54,983 bases of DNA from Thermoplasmata archaeon (lineage in GTDB: Archaea; Thermoplasmatota; Penumbrarchaeia; JAEHCK01), in NCBI GenBank assembly GCA_020696345.1, contig JAEHCK010000016.1, positions 1 to 54,983 on the forward strand. Direction: 5' to 3'. The position numbers and the translations under genes are program-made. Below are positions 1-8,622 of the stretch, piece by piece. How positions within the stretch are numbered: the first letter of the stretch is position 1; each line of letters begins with the position of its first letter. The notes beneath the pieces were generated by a model. The model saw nothing but the letters and a program-made list of their open reading frames with translations, did not search any database and was not told the origin of the DNA.

Positions 1-1
1 A

Positions 2-115
2 AGTGAAGGATTCAATAATAAAATAAATATTGTGAAAAGAAAAGCATATGGTTATTGGGATATGGAATATTTTATTCTGAAAATCTTTCAGGCATGCGGG
101 GTGATGAAACTATGA
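2..115 (+). pseudogene. C-terminal end of an ISL3-like transposase (runs off the window start)
   Basis: The first 37 codons end in a protein tail containing GFNNKI, then VKRKAYGYWD, then EYFILKIFQACG. This is the pattern I know from the C-terminus of ISL3-family DDE transposases, where the glutamate before GFNNK is part of the catalytic triad. Only the end of the gene is inside the window, so I cannot tell whether the element is intact. The short sequence TTGGGAGAAGAGGC about 15 bases after the stop resembles the terminal inverted repeats of this family and may be the right end of the element. The family assignment rests on this short tail alone. Confidence 0.55.
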
Positions 116-195
116 TTTCCCTAAATTGGGAGAAGAGGCTATTAAACTAAACTTCACTTTTTAAATTTTTTATTAAACTTGATGGAAAACACTAT

Positions 196-759
196 TCATT
201 TTTTAGTGAATGGTAAAGAAGCATATTCAATCTTTACCCATTTGGCATTAGGACATTTTTGTTTTAAAGTTTTTATAAGTTTATTGTAAAAATCATTTTT
301 AAATCTATATTTATGAAATGCTGGAGCTGAAGGTTCATTTTCGTTATTTTCATAAATAGAAATAAATGAAGTTTTTAATCCACCGGTAAATGTGTGGTTA
401 CCATAACCAATCTTTGTAATGTTTTCATATCTATGAAATGTTTTTTTCATTAAACAATCACCTAAATTATGCATAGCTGATGATATTCCTAATTCGTATA
501 TCCCATTAATTTCTATCCCACCACCTGCATGTAGTAATATTATAAAGATGATCATAAAAAAGATCCAAATCGTCGCACCAAAAATTGAAGATCCAATAAG
601 AGTCCATTTAAAAATAATTGTACAGTAGGTAAAGGTAATCATTAGTGCAATAGAAAAAATAAGAAAAATTACTACTTTTATTTGACCACTAATAGTATCA
701 TAAAATTCACCTGTAATTCCTTTATATTTTAGCTTACCTCGGACATTTTCTTTATACAT
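196..759 (-). CDS. Hypothetical two-helix membrane protein
   Basis: 187 residues. Two hydrophobic helices (about residues 27-48 and 54-77) form a hairpin; the remaining 110 residues are soluble, with alternating beta-like segments (ITKIGYGNHTF, LKTSFISIYEN). This resembles the layout of bacterial PH-domain (DUF304-like) membrane proteins, but I see no diagnostic motif and do not assign a family. The start is supported by a GGAG Shine-Dalgarno sequence five bases upstream. It lies 18 bp downstream of a short lipoprotein gene on the same strand and is probably cotranscribed with it. Function unknown. Confidence 0.7.
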   Translation of the reverse strand: MYKENVRGKLKYKGITGEFYDTISGQIKVVIFLIFSIALMITFTYCTIIFKWTLIGSSIFGATIWIFFMIIFIILLHAGGGIEINGIYELGISSAMHNLGDCLMKKTFHRYENITKIGYGNHTFTGGLKTSFISIYENNENEPSAPAFHKYRFKNDFYNKLIKTLKQKCPNAKWVKIEYASLPFTKK

Positions 760-777
760 CGATCTCCAATCCTTTTT

Positions 778-924
778 TTAAAATAATTCATAATCTGTTG
801 ATATTTCTAAAAAAAGTTCGTTATTACCACCTAATTTTGTTTCAGAGTCACTTATGCATCCAATCGAAAACAATAATATACATATTATTGCCAATACTAT
901 ACACCGTTTTTTCATATATTTCAT
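778..924 (-). CDS. Small lipoprotein (48 aa)
   Basis: A short reading frame that length filters would miss. It begins MKYMKKR, followed by a hydrophobic stretch (CIVLAIICILLFSIG) and a lipobox-like site with a cysteine at residue 23 (FSIGC), then a 26-residue polar mature part (SDSETKLGG onward). This is the layout of a lipid-anchored exported protein. An AGGA ribosome-binding site lies about six bases before the ATG. It ends 18 bp before the membrane protein at 196-759, so the two are probably one transcript. The very short mature region raises the possibility that it is a truncated remnant of a longer lipoprotein. Confidence 0.6.
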   Translation of the reverse strand: MKYMKKRCIVLAIICILLFSIGCISDSETKLGGNNELFLEISTDYELF

Positions 925-1004
925 CTCAGTTCCTGCAATATCTTTCAATTCATATGTATGAGGGGATGTTATTTGAGCACCGTAAACTTTCGGATAACTC
1001 GTTC

Positions 1005-1105
1005 ATATCCGCATTGCGTATATCATTCCAATTCTAGGTTATATCCGCATTGCGTTATATCATTCCAATCCTAGTGTAAATCTGCATTGCGTATATATTC
1101 ATTTT
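1005..1105. repeat. Tandem repeat, about 36 bp period, 2.6 copies
   Basis: Units start at 1005, 1041 and 1078. Each carries ATCCGCATTGCGT or a one-base variant, followed by TATCATTCCAAT and CTAG; the third unit is degenerate and truncated. It sits between the lipoprotein gene and the recombinase remnant, in a stretch (925-1153) with no other coding potential that I can see. Confidence 0.7.
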
Positions 1106-1153
1106 GGATGAATCATTTAACTTTCTTCTAAATTACACTTTCATTTCTCTAAG

Positions 1154-1350
1154 CTACATCGTGTCCAGAGGATTTACGATCTTTCCTAAAGCCCTATTAC
1201 TTACATGAGTATAAATTTCGTTGTTTTCGAATTCTTATGACCGAGTAAATCCTGAATGTAACGTATGTCAATTCCGCTTTCAAGAAGATATGTAGCAAAA
1301 CTGTGCCTCAAGCTATGAACATACACAAAAGTCAACTTTAGTCTATTATC
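1154..1350 (-). pseudogene. Tyrosine recombinase (XerA-like) C-terminal remnant with a frameshift
   Basis: On the minus strand this translates as [18 protein letters not shown], then [16 protein letters not shown]. This is the box II region of phage-integrase/Xer recombinases, with the catalytic HxxR and the LLGHK block. After KTT the reading frame must shift by one base to continue as [21 protein letters not shown] and stop at 1154; this second part holds the catalytic Tyr (EIYTHV) and the normal C-terminus. The upstream half, including the first catalytic Arg, is missing; the fragment begins right behind the helicase stop codon. It is a decayed gene, either from a lost mobile element or a broken xerA copy. 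A one-base sequencing error could explain the frameshift but not the missing N-terminal half. Confidence 0.75.
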
Positions 1351-1366
1351 TCTATTTATTAATCCA

Positions 1367-3445
1367 TCACCTACCATGGATAATATCTAATATTTGGTCA
1401 CCATACTTGATTATTTTGGTAGGGCCCAGGCCGTGAATATCTTGCAGCTCTAATAATGTACTTGGCATTTCTGTTGAGATATCCATTAATGTGCGGTCGT
1501 GCATTACACAATAAGCAGGGATCTTTGATGATTTGCTAATATCTTTTCGCCAGTCCTTTAACCTCGTTAAAGTATCGTTTGATAGGTTTATTTTTAGAGT
1601 TGGCCTTGATCGAAAGTTCTTTTCGCTCATTAGGCTTATCATCTGGTCTGTAATGAAGTATGTGTGTGAGCCTGTGTAAGTCAAGTGTAAAATGCGCTTT
1701 GCACGACTCATTGCCACATAAAAGAGCCGCTTTTCCTCCTCTTCTTTATCATATTCTTCAATTTTGACCAGGTCAATTACCGGATGTTCCGAGCCTTTGC
1801 AGGGGAAATTATTAGGAGTGCAGCCTATTACAAATACCATTTCAGCTTCCATACCCTTTATTGCATGAATTGTTGCCAGAGTTATTTCATCCTCACGAGC
1901 CAAAACACTTCTTCTTACCTCATCACTCCTGACAACATGGTTGATCTTCTTTTGTTTCATTAATTGTGACAACTCATTCAATATCTTGTTTGTTCTGGCT
2001 AAGACAAAGATTTCATTTCTAGGTAAATTAGACGACATTATCTTTTTAATGACAAATTCAAACTCAATATCTTGAGAAGAAAATTTTAATAATTGTATCT
2101 CGGATTCTCCCTTTACATTTGATTCAAGATCGGCGAAACCCATATTTCTGATGGAACTGTTTATGAGTTTTACTATGTGTTCTGTGGAACGATAATTCTC
2201 TGATAAAGTTATGATCTCGCATTCAGGATACTTTTCTTCAAAATTTAGAATATATCTTATGTCTGATCCTCTCCAGCCGAAGATAGATTGCCGAGGGTCG
2301 CCAACACAGAATATGTTAGGAGCAGAAAGTGTGTCTATTAATTTTACTTGTGTTGAATTTACATCATGATATTCATCTATCAAGATATGGTCAAATTTTG
2401 GGATTAGATCATTATGTTTTTCAAATAGGGAAAGTGTGTCAAGCAGCTGGTCGGCAAAGTCACGATATCCATATTTTTTCATGTAGGCTTCAACATAGTT
2501 GCAAATGCCTAATACCATCTTAAAACTAGTTGCGTGTTTTGTTGTGATCTCAAAAGAGTCAAGTTTGATTGGTAGATGTTTAAATTTAAAATAATCTCTT
2601 AGAAAGAATATATCGTTTAAGAATATGTTTAGTAGTTTTTCTTCAGTTTTTCCTCTTTGTTGTGCCCGTGAGAAATATATGTCAATAGCTTGATCTATAG
2701 ATATATTTAAGGATGCCAATGCGGATCTGATGATCAATATCTTATCACGATAATTAATTACTTTAACTGGCTTATCATACACGAGGTTATTATACTGCCT
2801 AAGATTCTTCTCACAAAAAGAGTTGAATGTTTCAACAGATACCAAGTCATTAGAAATTCGGGAAACCATTTCTTGTTTTGCTTTTTTTGTAAAAGTTATT
2901 GCTAAGATCTTTTTTGGGTCTTGGGAAGTGTATTTTACCAGAAATTCTATTCTTTTTGTTAATACTGCGGTCTTTCCGGAGCCTGCACCGGCTATACATA
3001 ATATCTTTGAATTCTTGCATATGATCGATTTTTTCTGCCCATCATTAAATTTGTCTAAGAAAGGCAGTGCATTGAAAATAACTCGATCCTGGTCTGTGAT
3101 TATGGTTTTTGTTTCCTTGAACCCATAGGAGAGTTTTCTTTTATATAAGCTGGGAGTTTCTATCTCGGATCTCCCTTTTTCAGTGAGTTCCATTACTTTC
3201 CAGAACTTATTGCCTTTTATTGAAGTTCTGCCTATCATGTTATTTAGAATTAGGTTGTTTATCAAGAGTGTTATTTCTTCTTTACTACATTCTAATTTTC
3301 CAAAATTGTCATAGCGATCTAACCTATTCTTAATGATCGATTTGTTTTTTTCATTACCTTGTAAAAAATCGATCAAGAGTTTTTTACCTACTCCAAAAGG
3401 GATTTCGTCCAGTGCTTTAAGTATCAGGATATAATCTAGTTCCAT
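1367..3445 (-). CDS. UvrD/Rep-type superfamily 1 DNA helicase with RQC-like N-terminus and HRDC C-terminus
   Basis: 692 residues. The N-terminal 100 residues ([20 protein letters not shown]) resemble the RQC winged helix normally found in RecQ. The motor follows: Walker A GAGSGKT at 153-159, [13 protein letters not shown] (motif Ia), LIDEYHDVN (motif II), [14 protein letters not shown] (motif III), LSENYRS (motif IV), [15 protein letters not shown] (motif V) and [12 protein letters not shown] (motif VI). The last 70 residues look like an HRDC domain ending in a helix-hairpin-helix-like [16 protein letters not shown]. It probably unwinds recombination or repair intermediates. I chose the internal ATG because a TATA box (3469-3476) lies 24-31 bases upstream, fitting a leaderless transcript; an in-frame ATG at 3523 is the alternative. 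RQC and HRDC modules on an SF1 motor are an unusual combination. Confidence 0.88.
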   Translation of the reverse strand: MELDYILILKALDEIPFGVGKKLLIDFLQGNEKNKSIIKNRLDRYDNFGKLECSKEEITLLINNLILNNMIGRTSIKGNKFWKVMELTEKGRSEIETPSLYKRKLSYGFKETKTIITDQDRVIFNALPFLDKFNDGQKKSIICKNSKILCIAGAGSGKTAVLTKRIEFLVKYTSQDPKKILAITFTKKAKQEMVSRISNDLVSVETFNSFCEKNLRQYNNLVYDKPVKVINYRDKILIIRSALASLNISIDQAIDIYFSRAQQRGKTEEKLLNIFLNDIFFLRDYFKFKHLPIKLDSFEITTKHATSFKMVLGICNYVEAYMKKYGYRDFADQLLDTLSLFEKHNDLIPKFDHILIDEYHDVNSTQVKLIDTLSAPNIFCVGDPRQSIFGWRGSDIRYILNFEEKYPECEIITLSENYRSTEHIVKLINSSIRNMGFADLESNVKGESEIQLLKFSSQDIEFEFVIKKIMSSNLPRNEIFVLARTNKILNELSQLMKQKKINHVVRSDEVRRSVLAREDEITLATIHAIKGMEAEMVFVIGCTPNNFPCKGSEHPVIDLVKIEEYDKEEEEKRLFYVAMSRAKRILHLTYTGSHTYFITDQMISLMSEKNFRSRPTLKINLSNDTLTRLKDWRKDISKSSKIPAYCVMHDRTLMDISTEMPSTLLELQDIHGLGPTKIIKYGDQILDIIHGR

Positions 3446-3642
3446 TCTACAATCAAATGGCTTTAAGATATTTAAATAAATTTGGTTATTTACAAAAACT
3501 TTGCATAAAGCTTCCCCCATCATTTCTTAATGATGTCTATTGGAATTTCAACCTAACCGGTCGATCTCATCCAAAGGAAAAGTGATCGGAATTTTTAACT
3601 TTTAAGATTTAATTGAATAACATACCCCTTGGAAAAAAGAAA

Positions 3643-4110
3643 TCACCTCTTCAATTCCATAACAAACGAGTCAACCTTCTTCTCGAACGTCTTGTTCTTT
3701 ATTGTCTCTGATTCTATGCCGACATTCGCACTCGGGGATTTACCAAAAAGATCGGTCACATCGGCTTCAACATTGATCCTGGTATCTTTACCGCATGTGT
3801 AGAACAATGCCATATCATCGATCTTGCTCTTGTTCTTCGTGATAAATTCCCTGGCAGCCGGAGATATGGTATACCACCATATCGGTGTACCGACGATGAC
3901 CGTATCATATTTTCTAAGATCTGCCTTTATCTCTTCAATCGTGGTTTTTTTATTGACTGGTGATAGATACGCACCTGCCGAGCCAATGAATCCATTCCGT
4001 TTTTTATTATCCACGATCTCCTCGATGTCGCAATCAAGGCCTTTCGCCACCGACTCGGCCACGATCTTTGTATAGCCAGTGCGTGTGTAGTATACTACCA
4101 ATGTTTTCAT
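3643..4110 (-). CDS. Flavodoxin-like FMN protein
   Basis: 155 residues. The N-terminus MKTLVVYYTRTGYTKIVAE is the FMN phosphate-binding loop of flavodoxins (T/S-x-T-G-x-T). GTPIWWYTISPA supplies the aromatic 50s-type loop next to the isoalloxazine ring. The sequence resembles the flavodoxin domain proteins of anaerobes that move electrons between oxidoreductases or reduce quinones. A GGTGG Shine-Dalgarno sequence precedes the ATG. The gene is divergent from a broken HxlR-type regulator, a family that often controls redox flavoproteins; possible operators lie between them. The electron partner cannot be deduced from this sequence. Confidence 0.85.
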   Translation of the reverse strand: MKTLVVYYTRTGYTKIVAESVAKGLDCDIEEIVDNKKRNGFIGSAGAYLSPVNKKTTIEEIKADLRKYDTVIVGTPIWWYTISPAAREFITKNKSKIDDMALFYTCGKDTRINVEADVTDLFGKSPSANVGIESETIKNKTFEKKVDSFVMELKR

Positions 4111-4203
4111 TTTTTACCACCAAGTGTCCTTTTCATGTGCTCTGTCGGTTTTGGGTAATGATAATGACCCCTAAATTTGTTTGTATAGATGGCCTTCTTC
4201 AGT

Positions 4204-4251
4204 AGTATCATATACTTTGATTACCATTTATTACCGGGTTACTAAATAGTA
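4204..4251. promoter_or_regulatory. Candidate operator sites between flavodoxin and HxlR remnant
   Basis: Two inverted repeats lie in the divergent intergenic region: AGTAT (4204-4208) with ATACT (4212-4216), and TACT-AAAT-AGTA (4240-4251). The second resembles the TACT...AGTA operators bound by HxlR/YodB-type redox regulators. Assignment is by position and symmetry only. Confidence 0.3.
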
Positions 4252-4314
4252 TTGTATAACAATTTGTAATTTAAATACATTTTATTACCTGGAAGTAACG
4301 AGGTGGTCATACGG

Positions 4315-4448
4315 TAACTAATAACGAAGATATTAATGATCCAGAGAAGAACCTTGAAGTTCTAATGAGGAGGTGGGCTATATTTATCCTAAAGGATATG
4401 TTTATCGGTGCAAAGAGGTTCAATGATTTTTTAAAGATGAGAATCTGA
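4315..4448 (+). pseudogene. Broken HxlR-family transcription regulator
   Basis: The plus strand reads EDINDPEKNLEVLMRRWAIF followed by ILKDMFIGAKRFNDFL. This matches the first helices of HxlR winged-helix regulators (typical W-x-x-x-I-L-x-D-L-x-x-G-x-x-R-F-x-E-L). No usable start codon is in frame: a GTG at 4313 is one frame off. After FNDFL the frame stops, but a one-base shift continues KDENLKNI for a few codons. The rest of the domain is absent. The gene therefore appears to be dead, although it still faces the flavodoxin gene it would be expected to control. Confidence 0.5.
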
Positions 4449-4472
4449 AAAATATCTATGGAATTTGATCTA

Positions 4473-5681
4473 CTACCTTTGTTTTTTTCTTTTATGCTTG
4501 GGCTTCCGCCCGTATCCTATTCGGGTGGGCCTGGAGCGGCTGGTCCGGGGAGGAGGTGGTTTATTGTAATCAAAACCCTCAATGATCCGGCGATCCACCT
4601 TTGCGCCAAGAACCCGCTCGATGCTCATCACAACTGCCTCATCTTCGTGTGTAACGAATGTAAAAGCGTCTCCGGTCTTTGCCGCGCGGCCTGTACGGCC
4701 GATCCGGTGAGTGTACGCATCTGTGGTGTCTGGAATATCGTAATTGATGACGTGTGAAATCGAGGATACATCGATGCCGCGGGCGGCGATGTCCGTGGCG
4801 ACTAGTATCTGGAACGACCCCTTCCGGAAGCCGTCAAGTGCCGCCTTTCGCTTGTTCTGCGATAGGTTGCCCTGCAGTGAAGTTGCCCTGTAGCCAGCCC
4901 TTTCTAGCTGCCTGCCCAGGCGTTTGGCCCGATGTTTTGTTCGCGTAAATATCAAGACCGAATCGGTATCCATCATCTTCAGGATCGAGATCAATAAACT
5001 TGTCTTCAGATGCTGGGGGACCGGGTAGAGTGCGTGGGATATGGTGTTCAATGGCACGGTATGATCTATCTGCACAATGACCGGATCGTGCAGTATCTCG
5101 TGCGACAGCTTGCGGATGTCATCCGGCATTGTCGCAGAGAAGAGCAGTGTCTGCCGGATCTTCGGGATATGTTTGATTATCCTTCGCACATCGGGCAGAA
5201 AGCCCATGTCGAACATCCTGTCGGCCTCGTCGAGTACCAGGACCTCAACCGTGGACAGGTCGATGACCCTCTGGTTGACGAGGTCCAGCAACCGCCCGGG
5301 GCACGCAACAACGATGTCAACCCCATTTTTGATCTTCTTTTCCTGCGGCCCCTGCTTTACACCACCATACACCGTGATGGACCGCAGGTTGGTACGGCAC
5401 CCAAGAGCGACGATGAACTCGCGCGTCTGCTCCGCCAACTCCCTTGTCGGTGCCAGGATCAGCGCGCGTATTTTACCTTTGGACCTGGATACTAGGCGTT
5501 GTAGGATGGGCAGCACGAACACCGCGGTCTTACCTGTCCCGGTTTGGGCAAGGCTCATAACATCCCTGCCAGCAAGCACCGGTGGGATGCCCTGCTCCTG
5601 GATCGGGGTCGCGGTTACATAGCCGAGCCTCTTTACACCAAACTGTATGCTCGGGTGAAGGTCGAAAGAATCAAATAACAT
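4473..5681 (-). CDS. DEAD-box ATP-dependent RNA helicase (RhlE-like)
   Basis: 402 residues with the full motif series: Q motif GYVTATPIQEQG, Walker A AQTGTGKT, PTRELAEQ, CPGR, DEAD (LDEADRMFDMGF), SAT, LIFTRTKHRA, ATDIAARGIDV and HRIGRTGRA. A basic, proline-rich tail of about 30 residues (PPPPRTSRSRP...) follows the second RecA domain and probably binds RNA nonspecifically. This layout is that of RhlE-type helicases, which remodel structured RNA and ribosome precursors. A TATA box (5704-5710) 23-29 bases upstream favours the second Met as a leaderless start; the ATG at 5693 is the alternative. Base composition is visibly richer in G+C than in the surface-protein genes, which might reflect transfer or only strong expression. 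Confidence 0.92.
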   Translation of the reverse strand: MLFDSFDLHPSIQFGVKRLGYVTATPIQEQGIPPVLAGRDVMSLAQTGTGKTAVFVLPILQRLVSRSKGKIRALILAPTRELAEQTREFIVALGCRTNLRSITVYGGVKQGPQEKKIKNGVDIVVACPGRLLDLVNQRVIDLSTVEVLVLDEADRMFDMGFLPDVRRIIKHIPKIRQTLLFSATMPDDIRKLSHEILHDPVIVQIDHTVPLNTISHALYPVPQHLKTSLLISILKMMDTDSVLIFTRTKHRAKRLGRQLERAGYRATSLQGNLSQNKRKAALDGFRKGSFQILVATDIAARGIDVSSISHVINYDIPDTTDAYTHRIGRTGRAAKTGDAFTFVTHEDEAVVMSIERVLGAKVDRRIIEGFDYNKPPPPRTSRSRPTRIGYGRKPKHKRKKQR

Positions 5682-5739
5682 GAATATAGACATAGGCTGT
5701 CGCTATATTAAGGAACCCCAAAAGAGAAAATAAATGAAA

Positions 5740-5830
5740 TCGATAACGGCTGGCGGGTATGCAACGTTGTCAAAGGCAATTTGGGCGAAGGGTCTGTAAG
5801 ACCCATAGCCTTATATCCATCTGTTATGCG
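5740..5830. other. GC-rich intergenic segment with hairpin, possible small RNA
   Basis: The spacer between glyS and the helicase contains a compact GC-rich stretch including GGGTC-TGTAA-GACCC (5790-5804) next to GGCAATTTGGGCGAA. It does not fold as a tRNA by eye: there is no T-loop consensus and no acceptor pairing. A small RNA or an attenuating hairpin is possible; there is no direct evidence for either. Confidence 0.2.
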
Positions 5831-5843
5831 ATGTGCACTGCGA

Positions 5844-7601
5844 TTACAAAGGTTTTTCCAGGATAAGTTTGTCTAAAACTACTACCAACTCATCAATCTT
5901 CACCCGAACCTGACTGTGCGAATCCCGGTCTCTAATGGTCACCGACTGGTCATCCTTCGATTCGTAATCCACTGTAACACAGTACGGCGTCCCCACTTCG
6001 TCCATGCGCGCGTATCTACGACCGATGGACCCTGACTCGTCATGATACGTCCGGATATTATTTTTCTGCAAGACAGCATTGATCTCTTGTGCCATCTTGT
6101 CCAAACCATCCTTGGGCATGAGCGGGAACACACCCACGGAGATCGGCGCAACATAGGGGTTAAATGTCAATACCCGGTATTTCGCTGCAGACCCTTCCTC
6201 GGCTGAATCGTCTGTTTCTGTTTCCACATCGGCCGGCGGTTCAACTTCCACATACGAGTGCTCTAAAAGGGTATAAGTGATCCGATCCATTCCGAACGAC
6301 GGCTCTATTACATTCGGTATAATGCGTTCACCCGTGATCTTTTCATGTTCCATTTTTATGGTAAAACAATTGTTGGGCACATCGAATTCTTGGCCATCGA
6401 CACTAACCTTGATATTCTCTTGATCTTTCAATTGATCTATGGGTAATGACTCGAGCGCCGCTTTTATTCTACCCGCATCGGTTTTGAATAACGGCCCCAG
6501 AGCTTTCATGTCGATCTTGACGGTCGGAACCTTGCGCTCGATCGGCTCATCATACGGGATAAATGCCGAGAGCTCCTGGCCGCTTGCTTTTATATGGGCG
6601 CTCAGATCATAAGCAGAGCGGTTCGCGATACCCACGAGCTCCAACCAGCCGAACGACGTTAACGCCTCCGCGTCCCAGCACTCCTTGGCATAATGCGCCA
6701 TCTCGGTTGGTTGGTGCTTTCGGAAACGCAGCTTGTTTTTATCCAAACCAACTTCGATCAGAAATCTCTGGGTCAATCCAACGAAATATGCCATGATCTC
6801 GCTGTTAATAACATTTTTTTCAAGAGCTTCTGCAACCGTGAGTTGCAGCTCGGTTCCAGGTCGCAAAACCAGAACCAGCGAATCGTCCAATACACGTCCG
6901 ACCTTCTCAAATCTTTCATCCTTCGGGTTGAAGAAATATTCAAGTTCAGCCAGAGTCATCTCGCGAAGCCGAACCATCCCCTGACGCGGCGAGATCTCGT
7001 TGCGGTAGCATCTACCTATTTGCGCGGCGCCGAACGGTAATTTTTCTCTGAAGTATCGATATAGGTTCTGAAAATTAATGAATATCCCCTGTGCGGTTTC
7101 AGGTCTAAGATACCCATGCCGTGAATTGCCAAGACCGATCTCGGTCTCGAACATCAGGTTCACGGGTTTTGGGCTGCTCAGGCTGCCGTGACAATCTGGG
7201 CAGACAATATTTAACTCATTCAGCGCTTGTTCCAAGCCCGCAAGATCCAGGTTATCGGCATCGACATCCGGATCCACGTCTGCCAGAAGATGATCTGCTC
7301 GAAACGCCGCCGAGCATTTGGAACACTGGACCATATGATCTTCGAACTCTTCCACATGTCCCGAGGCGATAAACACATTTTCAGGGGTAACATCGGGTGT
7401 TGTGATCTCAGCACACCTTTCACCGAACACAAAATACCGACGCCAAATATTGAATATATTCTCGCGCAGCCTGGTACCCAGCGGTCCATAATCAAAGAAC
7501 CCGGCAAGACCACCGTAGATCTCATACGCCGGCCAGAGAATTCCACGGCGCTTGGCCATACTTAATATGGTTGCTGCATCGATATCTTGTGCATTATTCA
7601 C
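5844..7601 (-). CDS. glyS: Glycyl-tRNA synthetase (alpha2 type, class II)
   Basis: 585 residues, the usual length of the homodimeric enzyme of archaea and eukaryotes. It charges tRNA-Gly with glycine. The N-terminus has the family signature AKRRGILWPAYEIYGGLAGFFDYGPLG. Class II motif 2 is seen at CYRNEISPRQGMVRLREM and motif 3 at EPSFGMDRITYTLL. A zinc-binding module with CxxC pairs (CSKC near 93-96, CPDC near 134-137) lies in the insertion after motif 1. The C-terminal anticodon-binding domain is VAPISVGVFPLM...IGRRYARMDEVGTPYCVTVDYES. A GGTGGGA Shine-Dalgarno sequence precedes the ATG. A poorly conserved acidic insert (VETETDDSAEEGSAAK) lies just before the anticodon-binding domain. Confidence 0.97.
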   Translation of the reverse strand: MNNAQDIDAATILSMAKRRGILWPAYEIYGGLAGFFDYGPLGTRLRENIFNIWRRYFVFGERCAEITTPDVTPENVFIASGHVEEFEDHMVQCSKCSAAFRADHLLADVDPDVDADNLDLAGLEQALNELNIVCPDCHGSLSSPKPVNLMFETEIGLGNSRHGYLRPETAQGIFINFQNLYRYFREKLPFGAAQIGRCYRNEISPRQGMVRLREMTLAELEYFFNPKDERFEKVGRVLDDSLVLVLRPGTELQLTVAEALEKNVINSEIMAYFVGLTQRFLIEVGLDKNKLRFRKHQPTEMAHYAKECWDAEALTSFGWLELVGIANRSAYDLSAHIKASGQELSAFIPYDEPIERKVPTVKIDMKALGPLFKTDAGRIKAALESLPIDQLKDQENIKVSVDGQEFDVPNNCFTIKMEHEKITGERIIPNVIEPSFGMDRITYTLLEHSYVEVEPPADVETETDDSAEEGSAAKYRVLTFNPYVAPISVGVFPLMPKDGLDKMAQEINAVLQKNNIRTYHDESGSIGRRYARMDEVGTPYCVTVDYESKDDQSVTIRDRDSHSQVRVKIDELVVVLDKLILEKPL

Positions 7602-7863
7602 TTCGTTCCCACCGGAATGGTTTTGGTTTTTTTATATAATGAAATGTCATATATGTGAAGGCGTATATTATCGTTTTTATATATTTGTTATTCAAGTATT
7701 GAAATAACAATAAATATCTAACCCAAAGTAAAAAGGTAAATCGTAAAAGCTAAAAGTGATTAGAACTTTTAAGATTTTACTTTTCAAATTTGACTTTAAA
7801 AAATTGCCTCGATCTTTATTCTTTTTGCGAAGCAATTTTTTCATTCCCCGCTCACATTTAGTG

Positions 7864-8622
7864 TTAGGGAAAGATAAGAGTTGTATAAATTCCTAAGCCC
7901 CAAAATACCAGGAGCGCGATGGAACTGCCCATAGAAATTATATATACCAACTTATCCCAGGCCCAGACCTTCTTGCCATCCAGCGGACCAAAAGGTATTA
8001 AATTGAAAACACCCAGGAATGCGATTATGAAACCGATGAAAGTAATTGAATTCATTAGACCATAATTTGATACAGTAAGAAATGCAACAGGAATAAGTAT
8101 TAATGCAATAGCCATATTGATCGCAGGCCCCGCCAGGCTTATAATACCGTTCTCGCGTCGTGTTACATGGCCGGAGACCCAGGTGGCGCCCGGGGCAGCA
8201 TATACGATACCGATCAGTGCCGAGAAGAACAGTGCCCTCAATAATCCACCCTGGTCATATCTGAACTCGGACCAGCAGCCAAAATGCTGTGCAGTGAATT
8301 TATGTGCTATCTCATGTAGAATGAACCCCAAACCCACCGCAACCAATGATACTGGTAAAGCGAAATAGATCAATCTATTTATATAAATTCCAAATAATAT
8401 ACCACCTAACCCGGTGGAGAATACGATCGCAAAACAGATCGTTAGAACTATATACGCAATAGCCAGGTGCTGTATCTCGGTGGAGGTGAATGTGAATTTA
8501 TCACCGGGTGGTCGGTGCATGGACGGGCGCATGGGGCCGCCCATTATGGACACCCGCCGCACCTCATAGGAACCACGGCGCTCGGGAAAGCGTTCTTCGT
8601 AATCATCATCGTCATAACGCAT
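7864..8622 (-). CDS. Site-2 protease-like membrane zinc peptidase (M50)
   Basis: 252 residues, with a charged, Arg/Asp-rich cytoplasmic N-terminus of about 45 residues followed by six or so membrane helices. The zinc site is HEIAH (103-107) within the second hydrophobic segment, and the second metal motif is NLIPFGPLDG (207-216). These define the M50 family of intramembrane proteases. No PDZ domain is present, so it belongs to the small archaeal subgroup, unlike the larger paralogue at 18834-20279. It would cleave membrane-embedded substrates such as anti-sigma-like factors or signal-peptide remnants; no substrate is indicated here. Confidence 0.88.
   Translation of the reverse strand: MRYDDDDYEERFPERRGSYEVRRVSIMGGPMRPSMHRPPGDKFTFTSTEIQHLAIAYIVLTICFAIVFSTGLGGILFGIYINRLIYFALPVSLVAVGLGFILHEIAHKFTAQHFGCWSEFRYDQGGLLRALFFSALIGIVYAAPGATWVSGHVTRRENGIISLAGPAINMAIALILIPVAFLTVSNYGLMNSITFIGFIIAFLGVFNLIPFGPLDGKKVWAWDKLVYIISMGSSIALLVFWGLGIYTTLIFP

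Noticed and set aside
798..1037. 79-residue plus-strand reading frame
   Set aside because: It runs antisense over the small lipoprotein, has no ribosome-binding site, and reads into the 36-bp tandem repeat.
5010..5622. Long antisense frames opposite the DEAD-box helicase
   Set aside because: They mirror the codon pattern of the G+C-rich helicase gene and show no domain or start signal.
5740..5830. tRNA gene
   Set aside because: No acceptor stem, T-loop consensus or anticodon arm could be fitted on either strand.
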